Part shown: piece by piece, positions 34,302-43,290 of the stretch
How positions within the stretch are numbered: the first letter of the stretch is position 1
Layout: every line of letters begins with the position of its first letter
Source: a virus
IMG/VR virus record: IMGVR_UViG_3300027759_000053
Span: 62,001-126,000 of that record
Strand: one strand, 5' to 3'
DNA length: 64,000 nucleotides
Notes under the pieces: model-generated
Database searches by the model: none
Seen by the model: the letters and a program-made list of their open reading frames with translations, nothing else
Told to the model about the DNA's origin: nothing
Program-made: the position numbers and the translations under genes

Positions 34302-34706
34302 TTAGATTCTTGATGGACCAGTTTTTTTAGCAGTTGGCGCTACTGGTAATTGATTTGTTGACACTGATGCTGCTAGACTTCCACGCAAGGTTGATCGTGG
34401 TGCTTCTTCTTCGACGATTTCCTGAGTAGCAGTTTCTGCAACAGGCTCGACCCAATCGTCAGTTAGTTCTTTTCGAACAGGTTTTTTATGAGGTTCAAGT
34501 GGAGTATCAACAGCAACTGGAGTGTTTAGTTTGTAATACTCACTCATTACTTGACTTTTTGACATTTCCACAACACCGCCAGGCCCTAATTGATCACCTC
34601 TAGCGTTTACTCGCATATTACCTACTGCAATAGTATCTTCGTTAGTAGCAATAATGGCATCAATATTAATCTTTTTGCCATTTGCTGTAGTATAAACTCG
34701 TTTCAT
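34302..34706 (-). CDS. Conserved T4-like phage protein
   Basis: A 134-residue protein with a conserved-looking first half (RVYTTANGKKINIDAIIATN, AVGNMRVNARGDQLGPGG) and a disordered, acidic then basic tail. I recall related proteins in marine T4-like phages without a function. It has its own late-type promoter motif 19 bases upstream and AGGAGG before the ATG. Confidence 0.6.
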   Translation of the reverse strand: MKRVYTTANGKKINIDAIIATNEDTIAVGNMRVNARGDQLGPGGVVEMSKSQVMSEYYKLNTPVAVDTPLEPHKKPVRKELTDDWVEPVAETATQEIVEEEAPRSTLRGSLAASVSTNQLPVAPTAKKTGPSRI

Positions 34707-34724
34707 GTATAGCCTCCTATGTTC

Positions 34725-34732
34725 CTATTTAC
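34725..34732 (-). promoter_or_regulatory. Late-type promoter motif (GTAAATAG)
   Basis: Minus strand, 18 bases before 34302-34706; would add late transcription of the co-chaperonin and downstream genes. Confidence 0.5.
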
Positions 34733-35247
34733 CGCAAAAATTCCTCAATATCTAAATCATAATATATGCTGTTAATTTTGTGAACACCTAGTAAGTATAA
34801 CACATAACTAGCAACACTACTACCTCTACCAACTCCCCAAACTATATTATTGGTACGCCATGTATCCACTACGTATTTTAATTGTCGTAGTAAGTTAAAT
34901 AAATTTCTTTCTTGGTACAATAGTAATTCTTGGCCTACACGTTGTAATTCTTGTTGTGTTTTACATTGACCCAACACCCATTGTGCAATATCTAAACTCA
35001 AATATTCTTCGGGCATGTGCCACAAACTTTGTTGAGTTTGATGAAACATATCAACATCGTAATTGGGTGGGCAAGGGTGATATTCTCCAACCAATGGAAG
35101 ATCAGCATAAGTGTCACGAACTGCGCTGTTGTACTGATCCCAATCTTCTACAAAAAATTTACCAATGTCAACATCGGGCTGTTGGTACAATATTTCGCAA
35201 AGTTGATTGGTGATTGTGTATGCCTGACCAAACTTATCGTACTTCAT
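34729..35247 (-). CDS. Truncated DNA polymerase III alpha-like protein
   Basis: A 172-residue protein whose last 50 residues (VDTWRTNNIVWGVGRGSSV, ASYVLYLLGVHKINSIYY, DLDIEEFLR) match the stretch of bacterial DnaE that carries the GxGRGSAAGSLVAY motif and leads to the polymerase palm. The catalytic aspartates of the palm are not included and the protein ends there. It may be a regulatory relic or decoy. It is coupled to 35244-35480 by a 4-base overlap. Confidence 0.6.
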   Translation of the reverse strand: MKYDKFGQAYTITNQLCEILYQQPDVDIGKFFVEDWDQYNSAVRDTYADLPLVGEYHPCPPNYDVDMFHQTQQSLWHMPEEYLSLDIAQWVLGQCKTQQELQRVGQELLLYQERNLFNLLRQLKYVVDTWRTNNIVWGVGRGSSVASYVLYLLGVHKINSIYYDLDIEEFLR

Positions 35248-35480
35248 TTGATATCAATTATTCCTTTGAGTTTGTCGTTCTTGGCTTCCATCTCTTCTAG
35301 TGTTTTACGATTACGCTTATCCATTTCATAGCGATAGTTTTCTATAATCATTTGCATCTGTGGGATTATGCTTGTGGGTCCTGAACGATATGCTTGATTC
35401 ATCTTGGCCATTAACTCATTGTATTTTTTATGCAAATCTTCATTGGATAAATTAGATAAGTCGGATACAAGTGGGTGCAT
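35244..35480 (-). CDS. Small helical conserved phage protein
   Basis: A 78-residue protein (MHPLVSDLSNLSNEDLHKKY, then a charged helix NYRYEMDKRNRKTLEEMEAK). The MHPLxxDLSxLS start is familiar from T4-like cyanophages; function not known. It overlaps the MazG gene stop by one base. Confidence 0.6.
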   Translation of the reverse strand: MHPLVSDLSNLSNEDLHKKYNELMAKMNQAYRSGPTSIIPQMQMIIENYRYEMDKRNRKTLEEMEAKNDKLKGIIDIK

Positions 35481-35914
35481 TACAAATCTCCTTCTCTCCT
35501 GTTTTCGGAGTAGTGTACATCAAAATGTCCGCCGGGGTAGCGGCTCATAAGTTTATTTACGTTTTCTGCAATAACGTCATTGGGATCTAGGTTCAATGCA
35601 CGACAAGCATTGATCCAGTACCACATGATATCACCCAGTTCACGTTTCATGTGAAATACGTTTTCTTCGGTTAACGGTTTACCTTGGAACAACATTTTCT
35701 TGGGTATCTCGCAAAACTCTCCGGTTTCGGCAGCAAGTCCCAGTGCGCCGGTGATTAATAGCGGAACATTAATATCTGGGCCATGTGTGTCTGTTTCGTA
35801 ATTGAAGTTGGCGTCCAGCTCATCCAACCGATTCATAAATGTGGTTAGATCTCGTGATGGTTGGCTGGTAACTGCACCAACAAATTCGGAATAACGATTC
35901 AAGTCTACAGTCAT
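35480..35914 (-). CDS. mazG: MazG-like nucleotide pyrophosphohydrolase
   Basis: A 144-residue all-alpha NTP pyrophosphohydrolase. The metal site is given by LAAETGEFCEIPKKML (ExxE type) and MKRELGDIMWYW (ExxD), then LNLDPNDVIAENVNKL. Phage MazG proteins are thought to hydrolyse dNTPs or to alter alarmone levels. It is first in an early operon with a strong promoter (35936-35964) and AGGAG before the ATG. Confidence 0.85.
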   Translation of the reverse strand: MTVDLNRYSEFVGAVTSQPSRDLTTFMNRLDELDANFNYETDTHGPDINVPLLITGALGLAAETGEFCEIPKKMLFQGKPLTEENVFHMKRELGDIMWYWINACRALNLDPNDVIAENVNKLMSRYPGGHFDVHYSENRREGDL

Positions 35915-35920
35915 AAAAAA

Positions 35921-35960
35921 CTCCTAGTTTGCACAATTATACACTATGCAACACTAGGAG
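35921..35960. repeat. Imperfect inverted repeat around the mazG -10 box
   Basis: Arms CTCCTAGTTTGCA (35921-35933) and TGCAACACTAGGAG (35947-35960) pair with one bulge; the loop holds the TATAAT box and one arm holds the AGGAG ribosome site. Possible operator or RNA hairpin. Confidence 0.55.
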
Positions 35961-35964
35961 TCAA
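35936..35964 (-). promoter_or_regulatory. Early-type promoter of the mazG-gp44 operon
   Basis: TTGACT (35959-35964), 17-base spacer, TATAAT (35936-35941) on the minus strand, 22 bases before mazG. Confidence 0.8.
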
Positions 35965-35978
35965 TTAGTTTTGGTTAA

Positions 35979-37571
35979 TTAAGCTGATCGTAACCAGGCG
36001 CTACTTGTTGAGCTGTAAATTAACTTAATTGCTACATTACCAGCTGAGGCAAAAGTAGTTGGTACCCATTTTACAGTACCACCAATGGCTCGAACATTGC
36101 ACGAAGTTAATGGTGCTAATGTACTGATTACCATTTCTGTACCATTAACTGCTGATGCTGGGATAGTAACCCATAGATTTGCAATTGTTGCACTACTTGC
36201 AGTATCAATGATGAATGTATTATATGCTACGTTGGCTACTAGTTCTTGTCCAGTAACCACAGTGGCTAAGAAATTGCTAGTGTTAATTCTTCCACCAGTG
36301 GTAACAAGATTGCCACCAACATTGATGTTACTAGCAACACCAACACCACCAGCAACAACTAATGCACCAGTAGTAGTAGAAGCAGCAGCCGATGTAGTTG
36401 TTGCAGCAGCAACAAGGTTACCACCTACAACTGCTACGCCAGCGATACCTGCACCACCAGCAACAACTAATGCACCAGTAGTAGTAGACGTTGATACTGT
36501 TGTTGCGGCAGCTACAACATTACCACCAACGTTTAATACGCCAACAACAGCAGCACCACCTTTTACTACTAGTGCTCCGGTGTTAGTATCAACAGATGTT
36601 GTTGTTGCCGAAGCTACAATGTTACCGTTTGCCTTAATTACACCAGCAAACGTTGAAGTACCGGCTGTTGCACCGATAAAAATTTGAGTTGCACCGCCTA
36701 ATAGGAAACCGGTGGTTGGTGTTGTGTTGGCCAGAAATACTGTGCTTGCACTTGTTCTAAAATGACCTGCTTGTGCCCATACATTGCCTGTGGCGACGAA
36801 GTCAGCAGTTGATGTAACATTGCCAGTAAATGAACCACTAGCTGGTGGGGCATATGGATTACCGTTCGCTGCCCAAAAAATGCCGTTAGTAGTAACAACA
36901 TTGCCAGTAGATCTAACATTGTCTATAGTTAGATTTCCGGTAATACTTAAACCGCTTAGATCAATGTCTCTGTTGCGGATTAAATCTCTAATACCAATTG
37001 TAGTACCTTTGTCTACTGTGAAGAACTCAAACAAATAATTGGTATTATTGGCAATTTCTGCACTATTAAATGTGATGATCGGAGGACTAGTTCCTGCTAA
37101 GCCTGCAATTGTGTCAGGATCACCAAGTGTACATGTACTTGGTAATGTCAATGTATATCCAGCACTGGGATTGGATACCCATAATTTAATGCTTGAATAT
37201 TGTCCGCTTGCGCTGTCAGGGAAACTGAAAGCTAGGGTAGTTGACCCGCTCATGGTAATTTTTTGGAAATTACCGTTAGTAAAGTCAACTGTAATTGACC
37301 CGCTAACACTACCAATATCGTTATAAGTTTCTCTATAGCTGGTTAAACTGGCACCAACAATAGCATTACCTTGTAGATTGTTATCTATAGTAGTGTTAGT
37401 TAACGCAGTTTTGAGTACAGCCTTGGACTGTAAATCTTCGACTTCTGCTTTAATATATGTAAAATTGTTTCGAATGTTGGTAAAGTTGTCACGAAAGCCC
37501 TGACTGTCATTGTCTTGGCCTGCAACTGGGTATGTACCATCAATATTATTTGGATTAACTTGGCTTGTCAT
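35979..37571 (-). CDS. Tail-fibre-like structural protein with TTTGALVVxGG repeats
   Basis: A 530-residue protein. The start (NNIDGTYPVAGQDNDSQGF, RDNFTNIRNNF) is a virion-attachment-like region shared in style with 41378-43261 and 43291-45759. The middle carries about four repeats of the type TTTGALVVAGGAGIAGVAVV with GGN at the end, well known from cyanophage fibres. No chaperone or hydrolase domain was seen at the C-terminus. It is the last of four consecutive fibre genes. Confidence 0.7.
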   Translation of the reverse strand: MTSQVNPNNIDGTYPVAGQDNDSQGFRDNFTNIRNNFTYIKAEVEDLQSKAVLKTALTNTTIDNNLQGNAIVGASLTSYRETYNDIGSVSGSITVDFTNGNFQKITMSGSTTLAFSFPDSASGQYSSIKLWVSNPSAGYTLTLPSTCTLGDPDTIAGLAGTSPPIITFNSAEIANNTNYLFEFFTVDKGTTIGIRDLIRNRDIDLSGLSITGNLTIDNVRSTGNVVTTNGIFWAANGNPYAPPASGSFTGNVTSTADFVATGNVWAQAGHFRTSASTVFLANTTPTTGFLLGGATQIFIGATAGTSTFAGVIKANGNIVASATTTSVDTNTGALVVKGGAAVVGVLNVGGNVVAAATTVSTSTTTGALVVAGGAGIAGVAVVGGNLVAAATTTSAAASTTTGALVVAGGVGVASNINVGGNLVTTGGRINTSNFLATVVTGQELVANVAYNTFIIDTASSATIANLWVTIPASAVNGTEMVISTLAPLTSCNVRAIGGTVKWVPTTFASAGNVAIKLIYSSTSSAWLRSA

Positions 37572-40500
37572 TTATACGAATACTCCATCCTGTGGGAATT
37601 TAATATATTTATCTAATGATTCTGGAACCTCATATTTGTCTCTGTTGTTGCTAAATGCAGTTCCACCACGGATTCCACCACGCTCGTCGCCCTCACGACA
37701 GTAACAGCTACCCCCGTCAAATGTGGTTTCATCACTACCCAAAGTGCCTTCAAAAGGCAAATATTTAGGAATAGATACATTTTTGGATAGTTTGTATTGT
37801 AGCGTTGATGCCGGGTATGTTTTACCGCTACGTATTTTAATAGTTTGATTTACAATTAACTCTTGTACAAACTCTAAATGGATTTCCGAGTCATCACTTT
37901 GATCATAGTACCCATTAAATAGTCCAGTGCTGGGACTATCAAATCCTGTGTCATCGCTATCAAATCCAACAGTGGGTATTGAGTTGAATTTAAAGGCCCA
38001 AATTCCGCATCTTTGATTTTTAGTACTTAACCCACTTAGTTTATCTAGGTACCCCGGAATACTAGTAGTACCATCTTCGAGTAACCATCCATCGTTAGTT
38101 GGGTCACCGCCAAAGTTTTCTTGCTGAGCAAAAATTATAGTTTCGTTGTTTTGAAAACTTTGCACTCCATCAATCAATGATTCACGTATTAATCTAGATC
38201 TTAATGAACCATTTATATTACTAAAATAGGTCGAAACAGCATAATCAGCATTTGCAGATCCGTTAATCTTGATACTAGAGCCAATTATTCCAGTCACGTC
38301 ATTTGATACTGTAATAGTATTATCTACAATTTCAGTGATATAAGTATCGGCAGGTATAGTTGAAGTAGAATCCAAATTAGAAATTTGCCATCCTACCCCG
38401 AACGCCAAATCGTTACCAACTACAATAGTGTTTGCCGAAGTTACTGCAAATTTGAAACTAGTAACAACACTGTCAGATCCTTGGCCCAAGTTGGGATATT
38501 TATCAAAGGTAGTATCCCTACTAGGCAAGAATGTTGCGTTAACCACATCATAAAATTTAGAAAGATAGTTTTCCCACTGATATCTATCAGCTACAAAAGA
38601 AAAATTTCCAGCTGGAAATTTTGGAGTATTTTTTAATCTATATTGAACTAATTTTCCAGCGCCGGGTTGAACATAGGCTAATATAATAGCCTTAATTGGG
38701 CCAAGTACTTGACCATTTTCTTGCACAGACGTCATCCAACTTGGCAATGCTCCCCTATTGGTGTATCCAATTGCATTATCAATTTGATATTGCATATTTG
38801 TAAAACTGTTCGGATAGATAGTTTTATATTCGGTATTGCCTATTAAATATCCATTTGCAATATTAAGTTCTTTACTTAGCGGAGGCCCTGCGGTGGCATA
38901 CGTTTGAGTATCTACTGCATCAACATATACTATTTCGTAAACAATATTACCATTGGCGTCTATTGCACGGGCGATTTTAATATCTCCAAAATTGATAACT
39001 TTGGTATAATGATTACGCTCAACGGCAGATGTGTATGTCGCAATCTGAGAAGGACTTAATCCAGATAAGAATTGTATACGTAAACTTTTTCTAATTCCAA
39101 AGTAAGGATCATCAGGTCTGTATAGTACTGATTCTGGAAATAGGTCTTGATCTTCAATCAAGTTCTTGTATGCCAATCTTTGCTCTTTTGATGGTAATGC
39201 CTTAAGCCATAAATTTTCGTACGGCGCAAGATTGCGTTGACTGATATGTATTACAAAATTTTTCTCACTGCTGATACTACCGTCGATTGCAATAGCCTTG
39301 GCAGTAAAATAACAATCTTGATCAAAAGTAGTAGAACCTCCGTCAATTGCTGTAGAAATTGAATTTGAGCTAGTAGATGCTACAGTTGTAGTAGTAATGT
39401 CACTAAAAGTAAGAACTGTTCCTTGACTCACATAGATGGCCGGACGTACTTCAATTTGGTTATCGTCAATGATTGCAGTTACTTCACAGCCAGCCGCAAC
39501 TCCAACTCCCTGAATACTCATTCCTATGTTAATATTTGTAGTTGATAGTAGATTTATTCGACCTATACTGCCATCCAGTGAAAAATATCGAAACGTAACT
39601 CTGCCAACAAATCGTCCAGTTGATAGTAATTTTAATCCTTGCGGTATACGTTTGTACGGATTATATACTAAACTATACTCTAATTCTTTTCCTAATGTGT
39701 TTGTAGCCGCAATTGACAATTCACTGATTGATCCGTTATTGATATATCCTAAATCAAATGGCGTACTCCATGAAATTTCTTCATTGATTGTTCTTCGTGC
39801 TTTAAAACTAAAAGTTACAGGATCGCTTTTATAAGAAGGTGTTAAAGTTCTATACGCATTGATAGTCAAGCTATAAATTTTTTCATCTTCGACTTGGGCA
39901 GGAAGTTGTCCAGACAGCCAACCAGTATTCGTATCAATGCTAACACCTGCAGGTAATCCTTCGACGCCTTGATCAAATAAAATGGTATCAAATCCAGTAC
40001 CAGTTGGTGCCGATCCAGTTACTATATAATAAATTTCAATTTCGTCGTTTATTGTTGGTGCATACGTGGATACAGTACCTGATGAAGCACTTGCATTGGC
40101 TATCACCTGGACGTATGTGATAGTCGTTGGGGTCACATTACTAACAGTAAAGGTACCATTGAAAGTTGAATTAGCAACATTCGCTACTTTAATTACAGAA
40201 TTGGCAGTATAACTATGTGAAGCAGTAGTAACAGTTACTAGATTTGATACCCTGTTTATACTAGATATAGCATAATGAGAAAAAGTTAAATTGGCACCAC
40301 TTACTGAATAATCGTCAATTGGTATTAAAAGTTGTCCGTTAATCCTTACCGAGATTGCGTTGGCACTTGCCGGAGTACTGTTAAGTGTATATGGTCCTAC
40401 AGTAGCATTACCAATAATCAAAGTATCTCTTTGTGCAGCATCTAGTTCATCTAGACCACTGAACAGAAATTCGTCTGCACTCCACGATATGCTTGCTTCT

Positions 40501-41378
40501 TCAGGATCATATGCAATCATCTTAAAGGCAAATGTATCCCCGGCCAATAATGTGGGATATTCGTACACTGTTGTGATAGTGTCGTTTCGTTGTAGACTAT
40601 TACCCAATGTTGTAATTGTTGACACTTGTGGCGCATTGATAATAATTGGTCTATACTTATTATCTGCATCAACCTTGATAAAGGTATTATTGATTACAGT
40701 AATAAGATTATCGGCAGTATAACTGCCCTTGCTTACAATCAAAACTCTAACAGTTAGAGTGTTATATTTTGCACCGTCGGTCACTTGCAAAGTGAAATTA
40801 TAATATTTGTCTCTACTCTTGGGTAAAATATCAAATGATTTATTATCAATGCCATTGGCTTCATAGCCTAACTCGTCTGAGTTAGCCGCAATTAACGACA
40901 CATATCCTGACAGTCTTCCGTTGGGAGACAGTGTGGTTCCGGGAGGCAAATCGCCGGATAGTATAGACCATGTTTGTAGTGCTGAAGAATTATTGTTTAT
41001 GGCTTGAAAAGTATAATCTAAAAAATTACCATCAAACCAGGCACCAACCAAATCAGGTTTAGGAAAAATTTCTGGACCGCTAGTGTTACTTACAGTTAAA
41101 GAAAAAGATCTATCTGCTACTACACCATTGGGATTTGTGGCTCTAATTGTAAAGGCATACGTCAATGATTGAGCTACTGTACTTTGAATACTGGGTGTTC
41201 CTCGGACTTCTCCAGTGGATCGGTTAACATACATGCCACCCGGCAAATCCCCAGAAATAACACTATAGAAAAGAGATTGCTCATCGCTGTCAACTGCTTC
41301 AAGTTGATACGAATAGAATTGCGTTTCCGGGATAGTACCAAGATTTCCTTTAGCAGTTACCCAAGTAATTACACTCAT
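37572..41378 (-). CDS. Giant tail/fibre protein with Ig-like domains
   Basis: A 1268-residue protein, the largest in the window. The first 250 residues contain at least two putative Ig-like (He_PIG type) domains: LPGGMYVNRSTGEVRGTPS then YAFTIRATNPNGVVADRSFS, and LPPGTTLSPNGRLSG then FTLQVTDGA. Another occurs near residue 490 (LPAGVSIDTNTGWLSGQLP). The C-terminus ends with a Cys/Gly-rich patch (GSCYCREGDERGG). This is an adhesin-like structural protein, probably for host-surface binding. One-base overlap with 41378-43261. Confidence 0.7.
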   Translation of the reverse strand: MSVITWVTAKGNLGTIPETQFYSYQLEAVDSDEQSLFYSVISGDLPGGMYVNRSTGEVRGTPSIQSTVAQSLTYAFTIRATNPNGVVADRSFSLTVSNTSGPEIFPKPDLVGAWFDGNFLDYTFQAINNNSSALQTWSILSGDLPPGTTLSPNGRLSGYVSLIAANSDELGYEANGIDNKSFDILPKSRDKYYNFTLQVTDGAKYNTLTVRVLIVSKGSYTADNLITVINNTFIKVDADNKYRPIIINAPQVSTITTLGNSLQRNDTITTVYEYPTLLAGDTFAFKMIAYDPEEASISWSADEFLFSGLDELDAAQRDTLIIGNATVGPYTLNSTPASANAISVRINGQLLIPIDDYSVSGANLTFSHYAISSINRVSNLVTVTTASHSYTANSVIKVANVANSTFNGTFTVSNVTPTTITYVQVIANASASSGTVSTYAPTINDEIEIYYIVTGSAPTGTGFDTILFDQGVEGLPAGVSIDTNTGWLSGQLPAQVEDEKIYSLTINAYRTLTPSYKSDPVTFSFKARRTINEEISWSTPFDLGYINNGSISELSIAATNTLGKELEYSLVYNPYKRIPQGLKLLSTGRFVGRVTFRYFSLDGSIGRINLLSTTNINIGMSIQGVGVAAGCEVTAIIDDNQIEVRPAIYVSQGTVLTFSDITTTTVASTSSNSISTAIDGGSTTFDQDCYFTAKAIAIDGSISSEKNFVIHISQRNLAPYENLWLKALPSKEQRLAYKNLIEDQDLFPESVLYRPDDPYFGIRKSLRIQFLSGLSPSQIATYTSAVERNHYTKVINFGDIKIARAIDANGNIVYEIVYVDAVDTQTYATAGPPLSKELNIANGYLIGNTEYKTIYPNSFTNMQYQIDNAIGYTNRGALPSWMTSVQENGQVLGPIKAIILAYVQPGAGKLVQYRLKNTPKFPAGNFSFVADRYQWENYLSKFYDVVNATFLPSRDTTFDKYPNLGQGSDSVVTSFKFAVTSANTIVVGNDLAFGVGWQISNLDSTSTIPADTYITEIVDNTITVSNDVTGIIGSSIKINGSANADYAVSTYFSNINGSLRSRLIRESLIDGVQSFQNNETIIFAQQENFGGDPTNDGWLLEDGTTSIPGYLDKLSGLSTKNQRCGIWAFKFNSIPTVGFDSDDTGFDSPSTGLFNGYYDQSDDSEIHLEFVQELIVNQTIKIRSGKTYPASTLQYKLSKNVSIPKYLPFEGTLGSDETTFDGGSCYCREGDERGGIRGGTAFSNNRDKYEVPESLDKYIKFPQDGVFV

Positions 41379-43261
41379 TATATTATTACTGCCTCAATTA
41401 TTTTTGTTCCATTGGCCTGATTTGATTCAAGACTTTTTGCAAATACAGCTAAACCATACCCGTTGTCTCGGCCAATACTCCTTGCATATCCTTCGGTGGT
41501 AGAAGTAACTAAAAGATCACCTTTTGTTACTGGACCGGTTACTCTCACAGGAACCCTTCCTCGTAGTGCCACTGGCAGTCCGTCAAGATCAGCATTCATT
41601 AAGTAAGCAGGATTGGTTGAAATAACTCCGGCTACTCTAGTGTCAGCAAATTCATTGGTAATTGTAATTTCTTGTTCGCCACCAAATACAACAACAGTAC
41701 CAGTTTCATAATTATAATCTGACAGATAGTTTTCTGCCAAGTCAGCATATTTGGCTTGAGTTGACACTCCAAAGAATGTGTTATACCAGGCAGTTGGTGA
41801 CCCCAAGTTAGAAACCAAATTTGCCGACGGTATAATATCCCCAGCATGAGTAATTGCTCGTCCACCGGAGCCCCCAATGTGCAAATTACCAGTTGCAATG
41901 CCAACTCCACCAATGATTTGTACTGCACCGGTTGTTGTAGATGTTGACTGAGTGTTACTATCAAATTCTGTTACACCGCCACCACCAATACGAACTGTGG
42001 TTGCACCGGTGTTAAATACCTCCGCTACCGCAGTGGTTGTGCTTAAAGAAGCAGCACCGGTAGTGTTGATATTGATATTTGCAGTTGAGGTTAATATTCC
42101 AGCCAAAGTCATTGCACCACTAAAGTCAGTGTCAAATGCCCAAATTTTGGCCCATCGTGTACTTGTACTTGATCCTATACTGTATGTTAAATTTGTTTCT
42201 GGAACAATATTCCTACTATTAATTTGTCCTTGTACAGACAGGCTGGTTAGCGTTCCAAGACTGGTAATGAAAGGTTGTGCAACGGTAAAAATAGTTCCTT
42301 GTACATTTGCTCTAACATTACCGCCGGCGGCGGTATGTAAATTACCGGACCAAATATTACCAGCAACTCCTAACCCACCTAGCACAATAACAGCACCAGT
42401 TGAAGTTGAAGTTGATTGTGTTAGAGAATTAAATGTTGTAGCCAATCCAACAGGACCACCGTTAAAAGAAGTAGCTGCTGTTTGCACTGGGCTTCCATTG
42501 ATGTAAATGGTATCTGACCCAGCAAAATTTAAACTACCGACATAATAACCAGACACAGATAAATTTGCCACATTTGCAAATGTTGCTCTTAAATTTCCTT
42601 GTACATACAAGTTGCCTTGAGTACTAACACCACCGGTCACTTGCAATGCGCCCGACGTATTGCTGGTAGCAGCGGTAGTATTGCTTATTAGTAAAGAACC
42701 AAATCTGACATTACCGTAGGTCCCACTGATAACATTTGCAGTATCAGTGATATTGTCCATGTACACCAGCGTACCAGTGGTATTTTGCCAACCCAAGAAA
42801 CCTAGTCTCTGTGCGCCTTTGTAATATTGCCATTCTAATCCAATATCGGTTCCGTCATTGATAGTTAATGGCGTTGCAGAATAGTGCAATGCAAGAATTG
42901 GTGATCCGGACTGTTGACTCTGACTTGCTGCTTGACTTCCGGTAACATTTAGATTTCCAACAACAGTTAAGTTACCAATGATATAACCGCCACCTTGACT
43001 AACGTATAAGTTTCCGTTACTAGTCACTGTGTTACCAACAATACTATTGGCATTCACGTAGGTATTTGCAAATATAAATGTATTCGAAATCAATTGTCCG
43101 GCAGTAACGCTAACTGCACTAATAATACTAGACTCAGTTCCTGCAAATAGTGTTGCATTTATAAGGTCAAAATTATCGTTTACTGTACCAAATGCTGTTC
43201 GAATTGGGTCACCGGACCCGTCGTTTGCTGCTGAACCTATAGATACTAATGATGTTGGCAT
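41378..43261 (-). CDS. Tail-fibre-like structural protein
   Basis: A 627-residue protein. The N-terminal motif IGSAANDGSGDPIRTAFGTV followed by NDNFDLI is shared with 43291-45759. Repeats of TSGALQVTGG, TGAVIVLGGLGVAGNI and TGAVQIIGGVGIA recur through the chain. The last 110 residues (TRVAGVISTNPAYLMN, LPVALRGRVPVRVTG, VTKGDLLVTS) resemble the C-terminal domain of cyanophage structural fibres. Likely part of the host-recognition apparatus. Confidence 0.75.
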   Translation of the reverse strand: MPTSLVSIGSAANDGSGDPIRTAFGTVNDNFDLINATLFAGTESSIISAVSVTAGQLISNTFIFANTYVNANSIVGNTVTSNGNLYVSQGGGYIIGNLTVVGNLNVTGSQAASQSQQSGSPILALHYSATPLTINDGTDIGLEWQYYKGAQRLGFLGWQNTTGTLVYMDNITDTANVISGTYGNVRFGSLLISNTTAATSNTSGALQVTGGVSTQGNLYVQGNLRATFANVANLSVSGYYVGSLNFAGSDTIYINGSPVQTAATSFNGGPVGLATTFNSLTQSTSTSTGAVIVLGGLGVAGNIWSGNLHTAAGGNVRANVQGTIFTVAQPFITSLGTLTSLSVQGQINSRNIVPETNLTYSIGSSTSTRWAKIWAFDTDFSGAMTLAGILTSTANININTTGAASLSTTTAVAEVFNTGATTVRIGGGGVTEFDSNTQSTSTTTGAVQIIGGVGIATGNLHIGGSGGRAITHAGDIIPSANLVSNLGSPTAWYNTFFGVSTQAKYADLAENYLSDYNYETGTVVVFGGEQEITITNEFADTRVAGVISTNPAYLMNADLDGLPVALRGRVPVRVTGPVTKGDLLVTSTTEGYARSIGRDNGYGLAVFAKSLESNQANGTKIIEAVII

Positions 43262-43290
43262 ATTTTTTTAATCCATTATTTTGTTATCAT

